From RGDT01 sp964630925 (lineage in GTDB: Bacteria > Planctomycetota > Planctomycetia > Gemmatales > Gemmataceae): a stretch of 17,035 nucleotides of DNA. The stretch lies in the NCBI GenBank assembly GCA_964630925.1, contig CAZVZK010000194.1, forward strand, positions 1 through 17,035. The letters run 5' to 3'. The translations under genes were made by a program, and so were the position numbers. The notes beneath the pieces were generated by a model. The model saw only the letters and a list, made by a program, of their open reading frames with translations. It searched no databases and was not told where the DNA came from. Positions 4,209-11,628 of the stretch are shown in pieces (the stretch's first letter is position 1; each line of letters starts with the position of its first letter).

Positions 4209-7064
4209 ATGTGCCGCACCCTCCCCGCCCTCCTCCTCGCGTCGTGCCTCTTCGCCGCCGCCCCGCACATGTCCTCCCTGCCGCTCTCCAACGGCGACCC
4301 TCTCACGCCCGACAAGGCCCTCCTCTCCTTCAAACTGCCGCCCGGCTTCCGCGCCGAGCTGGTCGCCGCCGAGCCCGCCGTGACCGACCCCGTCGCGATG
4401 GCCTTCGACGAGAAGGGCCGCCTCTGGGTCGCCGAGATGCGCGGCTACCCCAACGGCGGCGTCGGCACCGGCGTCGTCACCTCCGGACGCATCCGCCTCC
4501 TCGAAGACGCGGACGGCGACGGCGTCTATGAGAAGAGCACCGTCTGGGCCGACGGCCTCCGCCTCCCCACCGCCGTCATGCCCTGGCGCGACGGCCTCCT
4601 CGTCGCCAACGCCCCCGACCTCCTCTTCATCGAGGGCACCGACGACGCGAAGGCCGGCAAGCGTCACGTCCTCTACACCGGCTTCCACACCGCCAACATC
4701 CAGCAGATGCTCAGCGGCTTCACCCTCGGCACCGACGGCCTGGTCCACGCCTGCGCCGGCGGCGCAGGCGGCTCCATCACCTGCCCCGGCCTCCCCGCCT
4801 GGGGACCCGTCGAGCTGCGTGGCCGCGGCCTCCGCTTCGACCCCGACCGCCCCGGCTCCCTCCAGCCCACCTCCGGCGGCGGCCAGTTCGGCCTCACCCG
4901 CGACGAGTTCGGCCGCTGGTTCACCGCCACCAACAGCCAGCACCTGCGGCACATCATCCTCCACGACGAGGACCTCCGCCGCAACCCGCACTTCGCCCCC
5001 GGCGCCGTCACCCTCGACATCCCCGAGCACGGCGCCGCCTGCAAGGTCTTCCGCACCAGCCCCTTCGAGGCCTGGCGCCTCGAACGCACCACCCGCCGCG
5101 CCGGCTCCTCCAAGGCCGCGGGTTACCCCCCGACGGAGCTGTTCCCCGGAGGCTACGCCACGTCCACGTGCAGCCCCCTCTACTACGCCGCCGACCTGTT
5201 CCCGAAGGAGTACCGCGGCAGCGTCTTCATCTGCGACCCGGCCAACAACGCCATCCTCCGCGACACGCTGACGCCGAAGGGCGCCACCTTCGTCGCCCGC
5301 CGCGGCGACGAGAAGGCGGAGTTCCTGACCTCGGCCGACAACTGGTTCCGCCCCGTCGCCCTCACCCTCGGGCCGGACGGCGCCATCTACGTCCTCGACT
5401 TCTACCGCGAGGTGATCGAGACGCCCCTGTCCCTCCCCGACGACATCAAGAAGCGCGTCATCCTCAAGAGCCAGGGCAAGGGCCGCATCTGGCGCGTCAC
5501 CACGGCCAGGGAGGGCACGAGGCCGCCACGCATCCGCATGGGCGATTCCGACCTCGTCAAGCACATCGACCACCCCAACGCCTGGTGGCGCGACACGGCG
5601 GCCCGCCTCCTGCTCCAGCTCAAGGGCCGCGCCGCCCCCGCCGACGCCCTGCGCGAGGTGGTGAAGAGCGGCTCGCCCGCCGGGCGCGTGATGGCCCTGG
5701 CGGTCCTGCATCGCCACGGCATCGAGCCGGGCGGGCTGGACGCCCCCCACCCCGGCGTCCGCGAGGTGGCCGTCCGCCTCGCCACGAAGGACATCCCGCT
5801 GTCACTGGCCGACGACCCCGATCCCCGCGTCCGCTTCGCCGTCGCCGCCCGCCTCGGGGACATGAAGGGCGACAGGGCCACGGAGGCCCTCGGCAAGTTG
5901 GCCGCCCGCGCCGACAACGACACCTGGACGGAGTCGGCCATCCTGTCGTCGGCCAAGGGCCGCGCCCTCGCCCTCTTCCGCGTCGCGTCGCCGTCCCTGC
6001 GCCCGCGCCTGGCCACGCTGATCGGCGCCGGCGGCAACGAGGACGAGATCGCCGCCGTCCTGGCGTCCCTCGACGAGGGCTCCGCCGCCGTCCTGGACGG
6101 CCTGGGCCGGGGCCTCGGCCAGTCCGGCGCCTCCCTGGCCGCCCTGTGGGACAGGCCGGCCGCGAAGGCCGCCCGCGCCCTGCTCGACAGGGCCGCGGCC
6201 TCCGCCATCGACGAGAAGAAGCCACCCGCCGCCCGCGCCGCCGCCGTGGCCCTGCTGGGCCGTGGGCCGTTCGCCGCGCTGGAGAAGATCGCCCCGGACC
6301 TGCTCGCGCCCACGTCGCCGCCGGAGGTGCAGCTCGCGGCGGCGCAGGCGTTGTCGGCCCAGCCCTCGCCGAAAGTGCCGGGCCTCCTCCTCGCGGCGTG
6401 GGCCGCCGCCGGGCCGGGCCTGCGCCGCGAGATCACCGAGGCCCTGTTCGCCCGCCCGGCGCGGCTGGCCGCCCTCATCGCCGCGCTGGAGAAGAAGGCC
6501 GTTCTCCCCGTGCAGATCGAGCCGGCGCGTCTGGCCCAGCTCCGCCGCCTCCCCGACGCCGCGCTCCGCAAACGCGCCGCGAAGGTCCTGGCCTCGGCCA
6601 TCGTGCCGGCGCGGGCCAAGGTGGTGGAGGCGTACAGGCCGGCCCTCGACCTCAAGGGCGACGCGACGAAGGGCGCGGCGGTGTTCGGCAAGCACTGCGC
6701 CGCGTGCCACCGCCTCGACGGCAAGGGGCATCAGGTGGGCGCCGACCTCCTCGCCGCCCTGCGCAACAAGACGGCGGACCAGCTCCTCATCGACATCCTC
6801 GACCCGTCACGCGAGGTCGATCCGCGTTACCTCGCCTATCAGGTGCGGACGAAGCGCGGCACCTCGTTCACCGGCATCATCCAGGCGGACACGGCGGCGT
6901 CGATCACGCTGCGGCGGGGCGAGGGCGCCGAGGACACGGTGCTGCGGACGCAGGTGGAGGCGGTGGAGTCCACCGGCCAGTCGCTGATGCCGGACGGCCT
7001 GGAGGCGCAGATCGACAGGCAGGCGCTGGCGGACCTGATCGCGTATCTGTTGAAGGCGCGTTGA
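4209..7064 (+). CDS. PVC-type membrane-bound dehydrogenase with HEAT-like middle and C-terminal cytochrome c domain, 951 aa
   Basis: The N-terminus is an export signal (hydrophobic residues 5-18; LASC at 10-13 could be a lipobox). Residues about 40-425 match the planctomycete/verrucomicrobia dehydrogenase N-terminal domain (TIGR02604 type, beta-propeller-like): FRAELVAAEPAVTDPVAMAF, RLWVAEMRGYP, DFYREVIETP, GKGRIWRV. Residues about 430-810 are Ala/Leu-rich helical repeats of HEAT type. Residues about 813-951 are the haem-binding domain (TIGR02603 type) with CAACH (Cys830, Cys833, His834) and a possible distal ligand Met927 in SLMPDG. Such proteins are thought to be exported oxidoreductases acting on sugars or alcohols in carbohydrate use; the substrate is unknown. 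ATG 4209 has GGAG 8 nt upstream and starts the signal peptide. The TPR-CHAT gene follows after 12 bp. Confidence 0.95.
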   Translation: MCRTLPALLLASCLFAAAPHMSSLPLSNGDPLTPDKALLSFKLPPGFRAELVAAEPAVTDPVAMAFDEKGRLWVAEMRGYPNGGVGTGVVTSGRIRLLEDADGDGVYEKSTVWADGLRLPTAVMPWRDGLLVANAPDLLFIEGTDDAKAGKRHVLYTGFHTANIQQMLSGFTLGTDGLVHACAGGAGGSITCPGLPAWGPVELRGRGLRFDPDRPGSLQPTSGGGQFGLTRDEFGRWFTATNSQHLRHIILHDEDLRRNPHFAPGAVTLDIPEHGAACKVFRTSPFEAWRLERTTRRAGSSKAAGYPPTELFPGGYATSTCSPLYYAADLFPKEYRGSVFICDPANNAILRDTLTPKGATFVARRGDEKAEFLTSADNWFRPVALTLGPDGAIYVLDFYREVIETPLSLPDDIKKRVILKSQGKGRIWRVTTAREGTRPPRIRMGDSDLVKHIDHPNAWWRDTAARLLLQLKGRAAPADALREVVKSGSPAGRVMALAVLHRHGIEPGGLDAPHPGVREVAVRLATKDIPLSLADDPDPRVRFAVAARLGDMKGDRATEALGKLAARADNDTWTESAILSSAKGRALALFRVASPSLRPRLATLIGAGGNEDEIAAVLASLDEGSAAVLDGLGRGLGQSGASLAALWDRPAAKAARALLDRAAASAIDEKKPPAARAAAVALLGRGPFAALEKIAPDLLAPTSPPEVQLAAAQALSAQPSPKVPGLLLAAWAAAGPGLRREITEALFARPARLAALIAALEKKAVLPVQIEPARLAQLRRLPDAALRKRAAKVLASAIVPARAKVVEAYRPALDLKGDATKGAAVFGKHCAACHRLDGKGHQVGADLLAALRNKTADQLLIDILDPSREVDPRYLAYQVRTKRGTSFTGIIQADTAASITLRRGEGAEDTVLRTQVEAVESTGQSLMPDGLEAQIDRQALADLIAYLLKAR

Positions 7065-7076
7065 GGGGGTCGTCCG

Positions 7077-10000
7077 ATGCGTGCGTTGCTGCTGGCGGCG
7101 GTGATGGCCGGGCCGGCGTGGGGGGCCGCGGCGCCGGCGCGGCCGACGCCGGAACAGGCGAAGTTGCTGCGCCAATCTCGTTCCCTCGCCGACGCGGGGG
7201 CGAAGGCGTGGATGGCGGGCCGACATGCCGACGCCCTCGCCTCGCTCGAAACGACGCTGGCCATCGAGCTCCGCGTCGTCGGCCCCTCGCACCGCCGCAC
7301 GGAGGAGACTGCCTTCCGCCTGGGGGAGGCGCTGCAGCTCCGGGGCGAGTGGCTCCGCGCGGAAGAATGCCGGCGGTTGGTGCTGGAGGCGCGGCGGCGG
7401 CTCCACGGCGACGGGCACTGGAGGACGGCGGACGGGTGTCGGGAGCTGATGGAGGTTCTGGCCCAGGCGAGATGGCCGGCCGCCCGGCGCGAGGCCCTGC
7501 GCAAGGTGACGAAGCTGCAAACGCAGGCCATGGCCTTGTACGAGAGGAAGCAGCCGGCGAAGGCCCTCCCACTGGCGAAGGAGGCCGTGGCCATCGCCGA
7601 GGCGGCACTCGGGGAGGGGCACGTCCTCTACGCCGACGGCCTGGGCGCACTCGCGCGGATCCACCAGGAGGTCGGGGAACACGAGGCCGCCCTCACCGTG
7701 GCCAAGGCGGCCCTCCGGGCCCGCGCGCGGATCGAAGGCCAGAGCCACCCTTACTATGCGGGGGCCCTCCTTCGGTTGGCCGAGATGCACCGGGCAGCGG
7801 GCGACATTCGGCAGGCCCTGCCCCTCCACGCGCAGGCGCTTGCCATCCTGAAGAACGCCTACGGCGACGACGATCCGAGGTACGCCATCGGCTTCCACAA
7901 CCTGGGGACGTTCCACATCCAGGCCGGAGACCACAGGGGCGCCCTGGCCCACTACCGTCAGGCGCTGGCGTTGTTCGAGCGGCATCGCGGGGAAGGGCAT
8001 CCCGATTACGCACGGTGCCTGAAGAACCTCGCCGCCACGCACGAGACCCTGGGGGAGTACGGGCACGCGCTCCCGCTCCGGAGGAGAGCGGCCGCGCTGT
8101 GCAAGGAGGCGTTGGGGGAGGGGGCCACCGGCTACGCCGACGCCCTCGCCGCCCTGGCCCACGTCCATCACCTCAAGGGAGACCACCGCTCGGCCCTGCC
8201 TCTGTACGAGCAGGCGCGGTCTATCCGCAAGGCGGCGTTAGGGGAGAGGCACCCCGGCTACGCCGCCAGCCTGAACGGCCTGGCCCTGGTACATCTGGCC
8301 TTGGGGGACCACAAAACAGCCCTCCCCCTCGCCGAGCGGGCCGTGGTGATCGCCAGGGGGGCTTTGGGGGTCAAGAACGCCGACCACGCCACGGCCCTGC
8401 ACAACCTCGCCGACGTGCATCAGGCCAGGGGGGACTACGCGGCGGCCCTGCCCCTGTACAAGCAGGCCCTCGCCATCCGCAAGGAGGTCCTCGGCGAACG
8501 GCACGCCATGTACGCCAACAGCCTGAACAACCTCGCCGCGCTGCTCCAGGACATGGGGGACAACAGGGCCGCCCTGCACTTGTACGAGAAGGCCCGCGTG
8601 CTCATCAAGGGGACGCTCGGGGAGCGGCACGCTTCCTACGCCACCGCCCTGCACAACCTGGCCTTCGTGCACAGCGCGATGGGGGACTATGGACGCGCCG
8701 AGCCACTGTTCCGGCAGGCGTTGAAGATCCATGAGGGGGCGCCGGGGGAGGGGCAGGCGGCCCACGCGGCGACCCTGGACAGCCTGGCCCTGCTGTACGA
8801 GAGGACGGGGGGCCGGGAGGCCGCCCTGCCCCTGCTGATAAAGTCCCTTGCTCTGAAGAAGGCAGCCCTCGGGGTGAGGCACCCGCATTACGCCCTCACC
8901 CTCAACCACATCGCCGGGCTGCACCGGGCCGCCGGACGCCATGAGGACGCCCTGGCCCTGTACACGGAGGCGCTGGCAATCATCAAGGAGGCGCAGGGGG
9001 AGCGGCACCCGGACCACGCGATGGCCCTCCACAACCTGGCCTTGCTCCACCGGGAGTGGGGCCGACACGGGGAGGCCATCGCTCTGTTCCGGAGGTCCCT
9101 CGCGGGCACCAGGGATGCCGTCGGCGAGGGGCACCCCGACTACGCCACCGGCCTCCACAACCTCGCCGAGCTGTACTCACGGATGGGGCGCCCCGGCGCG
9201 GCCCTGGTGCTGCAAGAGCAGGCGCTGGCATTCACCCGCCGGCGCCTCGCCCTCGAAGCCTCCGTCCAGTCGGAGCGTCAGCAGCTCGCCGCCGCGGCCG
9301 CTCTGCGCCATCATCTCAGTGCCCGCCTGGGCACCCCCGACGAGGCCGCCTCCTTCAGCCACGGACACGTCCTGTCCTGGAAGGGGGCGTCGTTCGCGGC
9401 CCAGCAGGCGCGGCGCCTCTTCCTCCAGGCCGAGGCGGATCCGACGACTCGGGCCCTCTCCCGGGAGTTGCTCGATGTCACCCGCTCTCTGGCCCTGCTG
9501 GTGGCACGCACCGACGCGGCCTCGCGGGAACGCGCGGAGGAGCTGTCGCGCCTCAAGGAGGAGAAGGAGGCCCGCCTCGGCGAGCTGAGCGAGCCGTTCC
9601 GCGCCTCCCGCAGGGCGCCGTCGAGTGAACGGTTCCGGGCCTCGCTGCCGCCGGGGGTCGTCCTCGTTGACCTGCTCGCCTACCACGGGGTCGATCCCGC
9701 CAGGCCGCAGGAGGGCCAGGCGTGGCAGCGCCGGCTGTCGGCCTGGGTGGTGCGTGCCGACGCCCCCACGGTCCGCGTCGGCCTCGGGCCGCTGGCGCAT
9801 ATCGAAGCCGACATCACCACCTGGCGGGAGGCACTGGAGAAGGGCCGCGGGCCCGGCCCGGCCCCGGCCCGGCTGCGCGAGGCGGTGTGGGCGCCCCTGG
9901 AGGCGCACCTCGGTGGTGCCACGACCGTCCTGATCTCGCCTGACGGGGCGCTGTCGGGGCTGCCGTTCGCGGCGCTGCCGGGGTCGAAGCCGGGGAAGTT

Positions 10001-10892
10001 CCTGCTGGAGGAGGTGCCCCTGGCCGTCCTCCCCGTCCCGCAGGTGCTGCCGCGCCTGCTCCTGCCGGCCAGGGGCGGGCGCTCCCTCCTGACGCTGGGC
10101 GGCGTGGACTTCGGGGACAGGGGGGGCGCGTGGCAGGAGCTGGCCGCCACGGGCCGGGAGGCGGACGCCGTCACGGCCCGCTTCGGGGGTGCGTTCAAGG
10201 GCGCCTGCCTGGCCCTCTCCGGGGCGAAGGCAACCAGGGCCGCGCTCCGCGAGGCGCTGCCGAGGGCCCGCTTCGCCCACCTCGCCACGCACGGGTTCTT
10301 CGCGCCGCCGACGATGAAGTCCGCCCTCGACGGAGGCGGGAAGAGGCCGCTCGGCCTGATGGGGCGAGAGACGCTCACCGGCTCCCACCCCGGCCTTTTA
10401 TCCGGCCTCGTCCTCGCCGGCGCGAACAGGCCGACGCCGGAGGATGATGGGATCCTGACGGCGCTGGAGATCGCCGAGTTGGACATGTCGGGGATGGAGC
10501 TGGCGGTCCTCTCGGCTTGCCAAACGGGGCTGGGCAAGGAGGCCGCCGGCGAGGGCATGCTCGGCCTCCAAAGGGCCTTCGCGGTGGCGGGGTGCCGTTC
10601 GGTGGTGTCATCTCTGTGGAGCGTCCACGACGCGGCGACAGCGGTCCTGATGGAGCGCTTCTATCACCACCTGTGGGAGAAGAAGCTCTCGAAGATCGAG
10701 GCCTTGAGGCAGGCGCAGCTCGACGTGTTGCGTCACCCCGAGTGGGTCGAGGCCAATGTCAAGGGGATGCGCGGCACGCCCGGCCTGCGTGGCGTGGGCA
10801 AGGCGGCGGAGGTGGTCATCTCCGGCAGGAGGGAGAAGCGTTCGCCGGTGGCTTGGTGGGGCGCCTGGCAGCTCTCGGGCGACTGGCGGTGA
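7077..10892 (+). CDS. Exported TPR-CHAT protein (caspase-like protease), 1271 aa
   Basis: ATG 7077 follows GAGGGGG and opens a signal peptide (MRALLLAAVMAGPAWG, then AAAPARP). Residues about 185-715 contain 13 kinesin-light-chain-type TPR units, each exactly 42 residues from Tyr185 to the last unit, with the pattern 'Y..AL.NLA..H...GD...AL'. A helical linker (about 720-870) leads to a CHAT domain (about 880-1271). It has the caspase-like dyad: His1072 in HLATHGFF and Cys1148 in LSACQTGLG, followed by the usual AGCRSVVSSLWSVHD and helix FYHHLWEKKLSKIEALRQAQ. CHAT proteases cleave protein partners sensed through their TPRs; partners here are unknown. A signal peptide is notable because CHAT proteins are usually considered cytosolic. 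The 12-bp gap to the PVC cytochrome gene indicates one operon. The minus-strand gene at 10901 converges 8 bp away. Confidence 0.95.
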   Translation: MRALLLAAVMAGPAWGAAAPARPTPEQAKLLRQSRSLADAGAKAWMAGRHADALASLETTLAIELRVVGPSHRRTEETAFRLGEALQLRGEWLRAEECRRLVLEARRRLHGDGHWRTADGCRELMEVLAQARWPAARREALRKVTKLQTQAMALYERKQPAKALPLAKEAVAIAEAALGEGHVLYADGLGALARIHQEVGEHEAALTVAKAALRARARIEGQSHPYYAGALLRLAEMHRAAGDIRQALPLHAQALAILKNAYGDDDPRYAIGFHNLGTFHIQAGDHRGALAHYRQALALFERHRGEGHPDYARCLKNLAATHETLGEYGHALPLRRRAAALCKEALGEGATGYADALAALAHVHHLKGDHRSALPLYEQARSIRKAALGERHPGYAASLNGLALVHLALGDHKTALPLAERAVVIARGALGVKNADHATALHNLADVHQARGDYAAALPLYKQALAIRKEVLGERHAMYANSLNNLAALLQDMGDNRAALHLYEKARVLIKGTLGERHASYATALHNLAFVHSAMGDYGRAEPLFRQALKIHEGAPGEGQAAHAATLDSLALLYERTGGREAALPLLIKSLALKKAALGVRHPHYALTLNHIAGLHRAAGRHEDALALYTEALAIIKEAQGERHPDHAMALHNLALLHREWGRHGEAIALFRRSLAGTRDAVGEGHPDYATGLHNLAELYSRMGRPGAALVLQEQALAFTRRRLALEASVQSERQQLAAAAALRHHLSARLGTPDEAASFSHGHVLSWKGASFAAQQARRLFLQAEADPTTRALSRELLDVTRSLALLVARTDAASRERAEELSRLKEEKEARLGELSEPFRASRRAPSSERFRASLPPGVVLVDLLAYHGVDPARPQEGQAWQRRLSAWVVRADAPTVRVGLGPLAHIEADITTWREALEKGRGPGPAPARLREAVWAPLEAHLGGATTVLISPDGALSGLPFAALPGSKPGKFLLEEVPLAVLPVPQVLPRLLLPARGGRSLLTLGGVDFGDRGGAWQELAATGREADAVTARFGGAFKGACLALSGAKATRAALREALPRARFAHLATHGFFAPPTMKSALDGGGKRPLGLMGRETLTGSHPGLLSGLVLAGANRPTPEDDGILTALEIAELDMSGMELAVLSACQTGLGKEAAGEGMLGLQRAFAVAGCRSVVSSLWSVHDAATAVLMERFYHHLWEKKLSKIEALRQAQLDVLRHPEWVEANVKGMRGTPGLRGVGKAAEVVISGRREKRSPVAWWGAWQLSGDWR

Positions 10893-10900
10893 GGCGGGCG

Positions 10901-11272
10901 TCACACGCCGCGGCGCGACGCCAGACGCCGCGCCTGGCCCAGACGCACCTGGAGGAACGCGCGGTTCATCGCCGGCAGGTCGAGCGGCGTGGCGGCTAGC
11001 GTCGTCAGCCGATAGTCGCCCAGGCACACGGCGGCGTCGTCGCCGCCCTGCACCACGCAGGCGTCGCCCTTGAACCGCAGGTCGTTCAGCGCGGGACGCG
11101 AGGCCCGGATGGCCAGCCGGCGAGGCGTGTGCGATTCGGTGTCGAGCATGGCCAGTACCAAAGACGGCGGACCCGCCCTCCCGACGGTGCGTCGGTGGGT
11201 CTGGCCCCCCTTGATAGAGGCCTCCACCAGCGAATCCGGTGCCGACGGCAACAGCGTGCCGGGCTTTGCCAT
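10901..11272 (-). CDS. Hypothetical protein, 123 aa
   Basis: The ATG at 11272 has an excellent GAGGAGAGGG ribosome binding site upstream, and third positions are G/C-rich. There is no signal peptide or membrane segment. The sequence starts MAKPGTLLPSAPDSLVEASI, has a central basic stretch (RRLAIRASRPALNDLRF), an acidic turn GGDDAAVCLGDYRL, and a basic C-terminus QVRLGQARRLASRRGV. The first half could be beta-strand-rich, but I recognise no family. It converges on the TPR-CHAT gene with only 8 bp between stops and no obvious terminator, so antisense overlap of transcripts is likely. Upstream lies a 356-bp gap shared with the divergent HEAT-repeat gene. Confidence 0.7.
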   Translation of the reverse strand: MAKPGTLLPSAPDSLVEASIKGGQTHRRTVGRAGPPSLVLAMLDTESHTPRRLAIRASRPALNDLRFKGDACVVQGGDDAAVCLGDYRLTTLAATPLDLPAMNRAFLQVRLGQARRLASRRGV

Positions 11273-11628
11273 CGTGCCCTCTCCTCAAATACCGTCCCCG
11301 CACGCGCTTGCGCGTTCGAGGACGCCCCGCATCCCGACGCCCTCCGTTCCGGGGGAGGGTGTGGGGGAATGACGCAGCCCCCTGCTGCATCCTGGCACAG
11401 TATGGACGCGGTGTGCGGGCGATTCTCACACGCCGCGCACCCCTTCTTCGCCCCACGCTGACGCGTGTGACGTGTCTGACGCCCGTGACGGCGCGAAGCC
11501 CGGCGGACCCGGCGGGCGGCGCCTGCTGGGCCGGCGCGTGGACGCGCGATCCGCGTCCCGGCCACTGGCGGGGCTTCAGTCCGCCTGTCACAATACAGAC
11601 ACGACCCGATCCGAGGGAGGACGCATCG
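11273..11628. other. Divergent intergenic region with hairpins
   Basis: This 356-bp gap lies between divergent gene starts at 11272 (minus) and 11629 (plus) and should hold both promoters. I see no convincing -35/-10 pair. A 7-bp stem (GGACGCG 11540-11546, CGCGTCC 11552-11558, loop CGATC), flanked by GGCCGG/CCGGCC that could extend it, sits about 70 bp before the plus-strand start. Open frames through the gap are Arg/Pro-rich and not convincing. Confidence 0.5.

Noticed and set aside
4179..5750. 523-codon minus-strand open frame antisense to the PVC dehydrogenase gene
   Set aside because: Gly/Ala/Val/Glu-rich shadow caused by high third-position GC; the sense strand has clear domains.
5168..8734. 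1188-codon plus-strand open frame spanning the PVC and CHAT genes
   Set aside because: It is an off-frame reading of two well-supported genes and translates to low-complexity Arg/Pro/Gly sequence.
7629..9210. 126-bp periodicity as a possible CRISPR array or DNA satellite
   Set aside because: The period encodes in-frame 42-aa TPR units with only protein-level similarity. There are no short identical repeats with unique spacers.
7077..10892. TPR-CHAT protein as part of a type III-E CRISPR (Craspase-like) or gasdermin defence system
   Set aside because: No Cas protein, CRISPR array or gasdermin-like small gene is nearby, and the protein carries an export signal.
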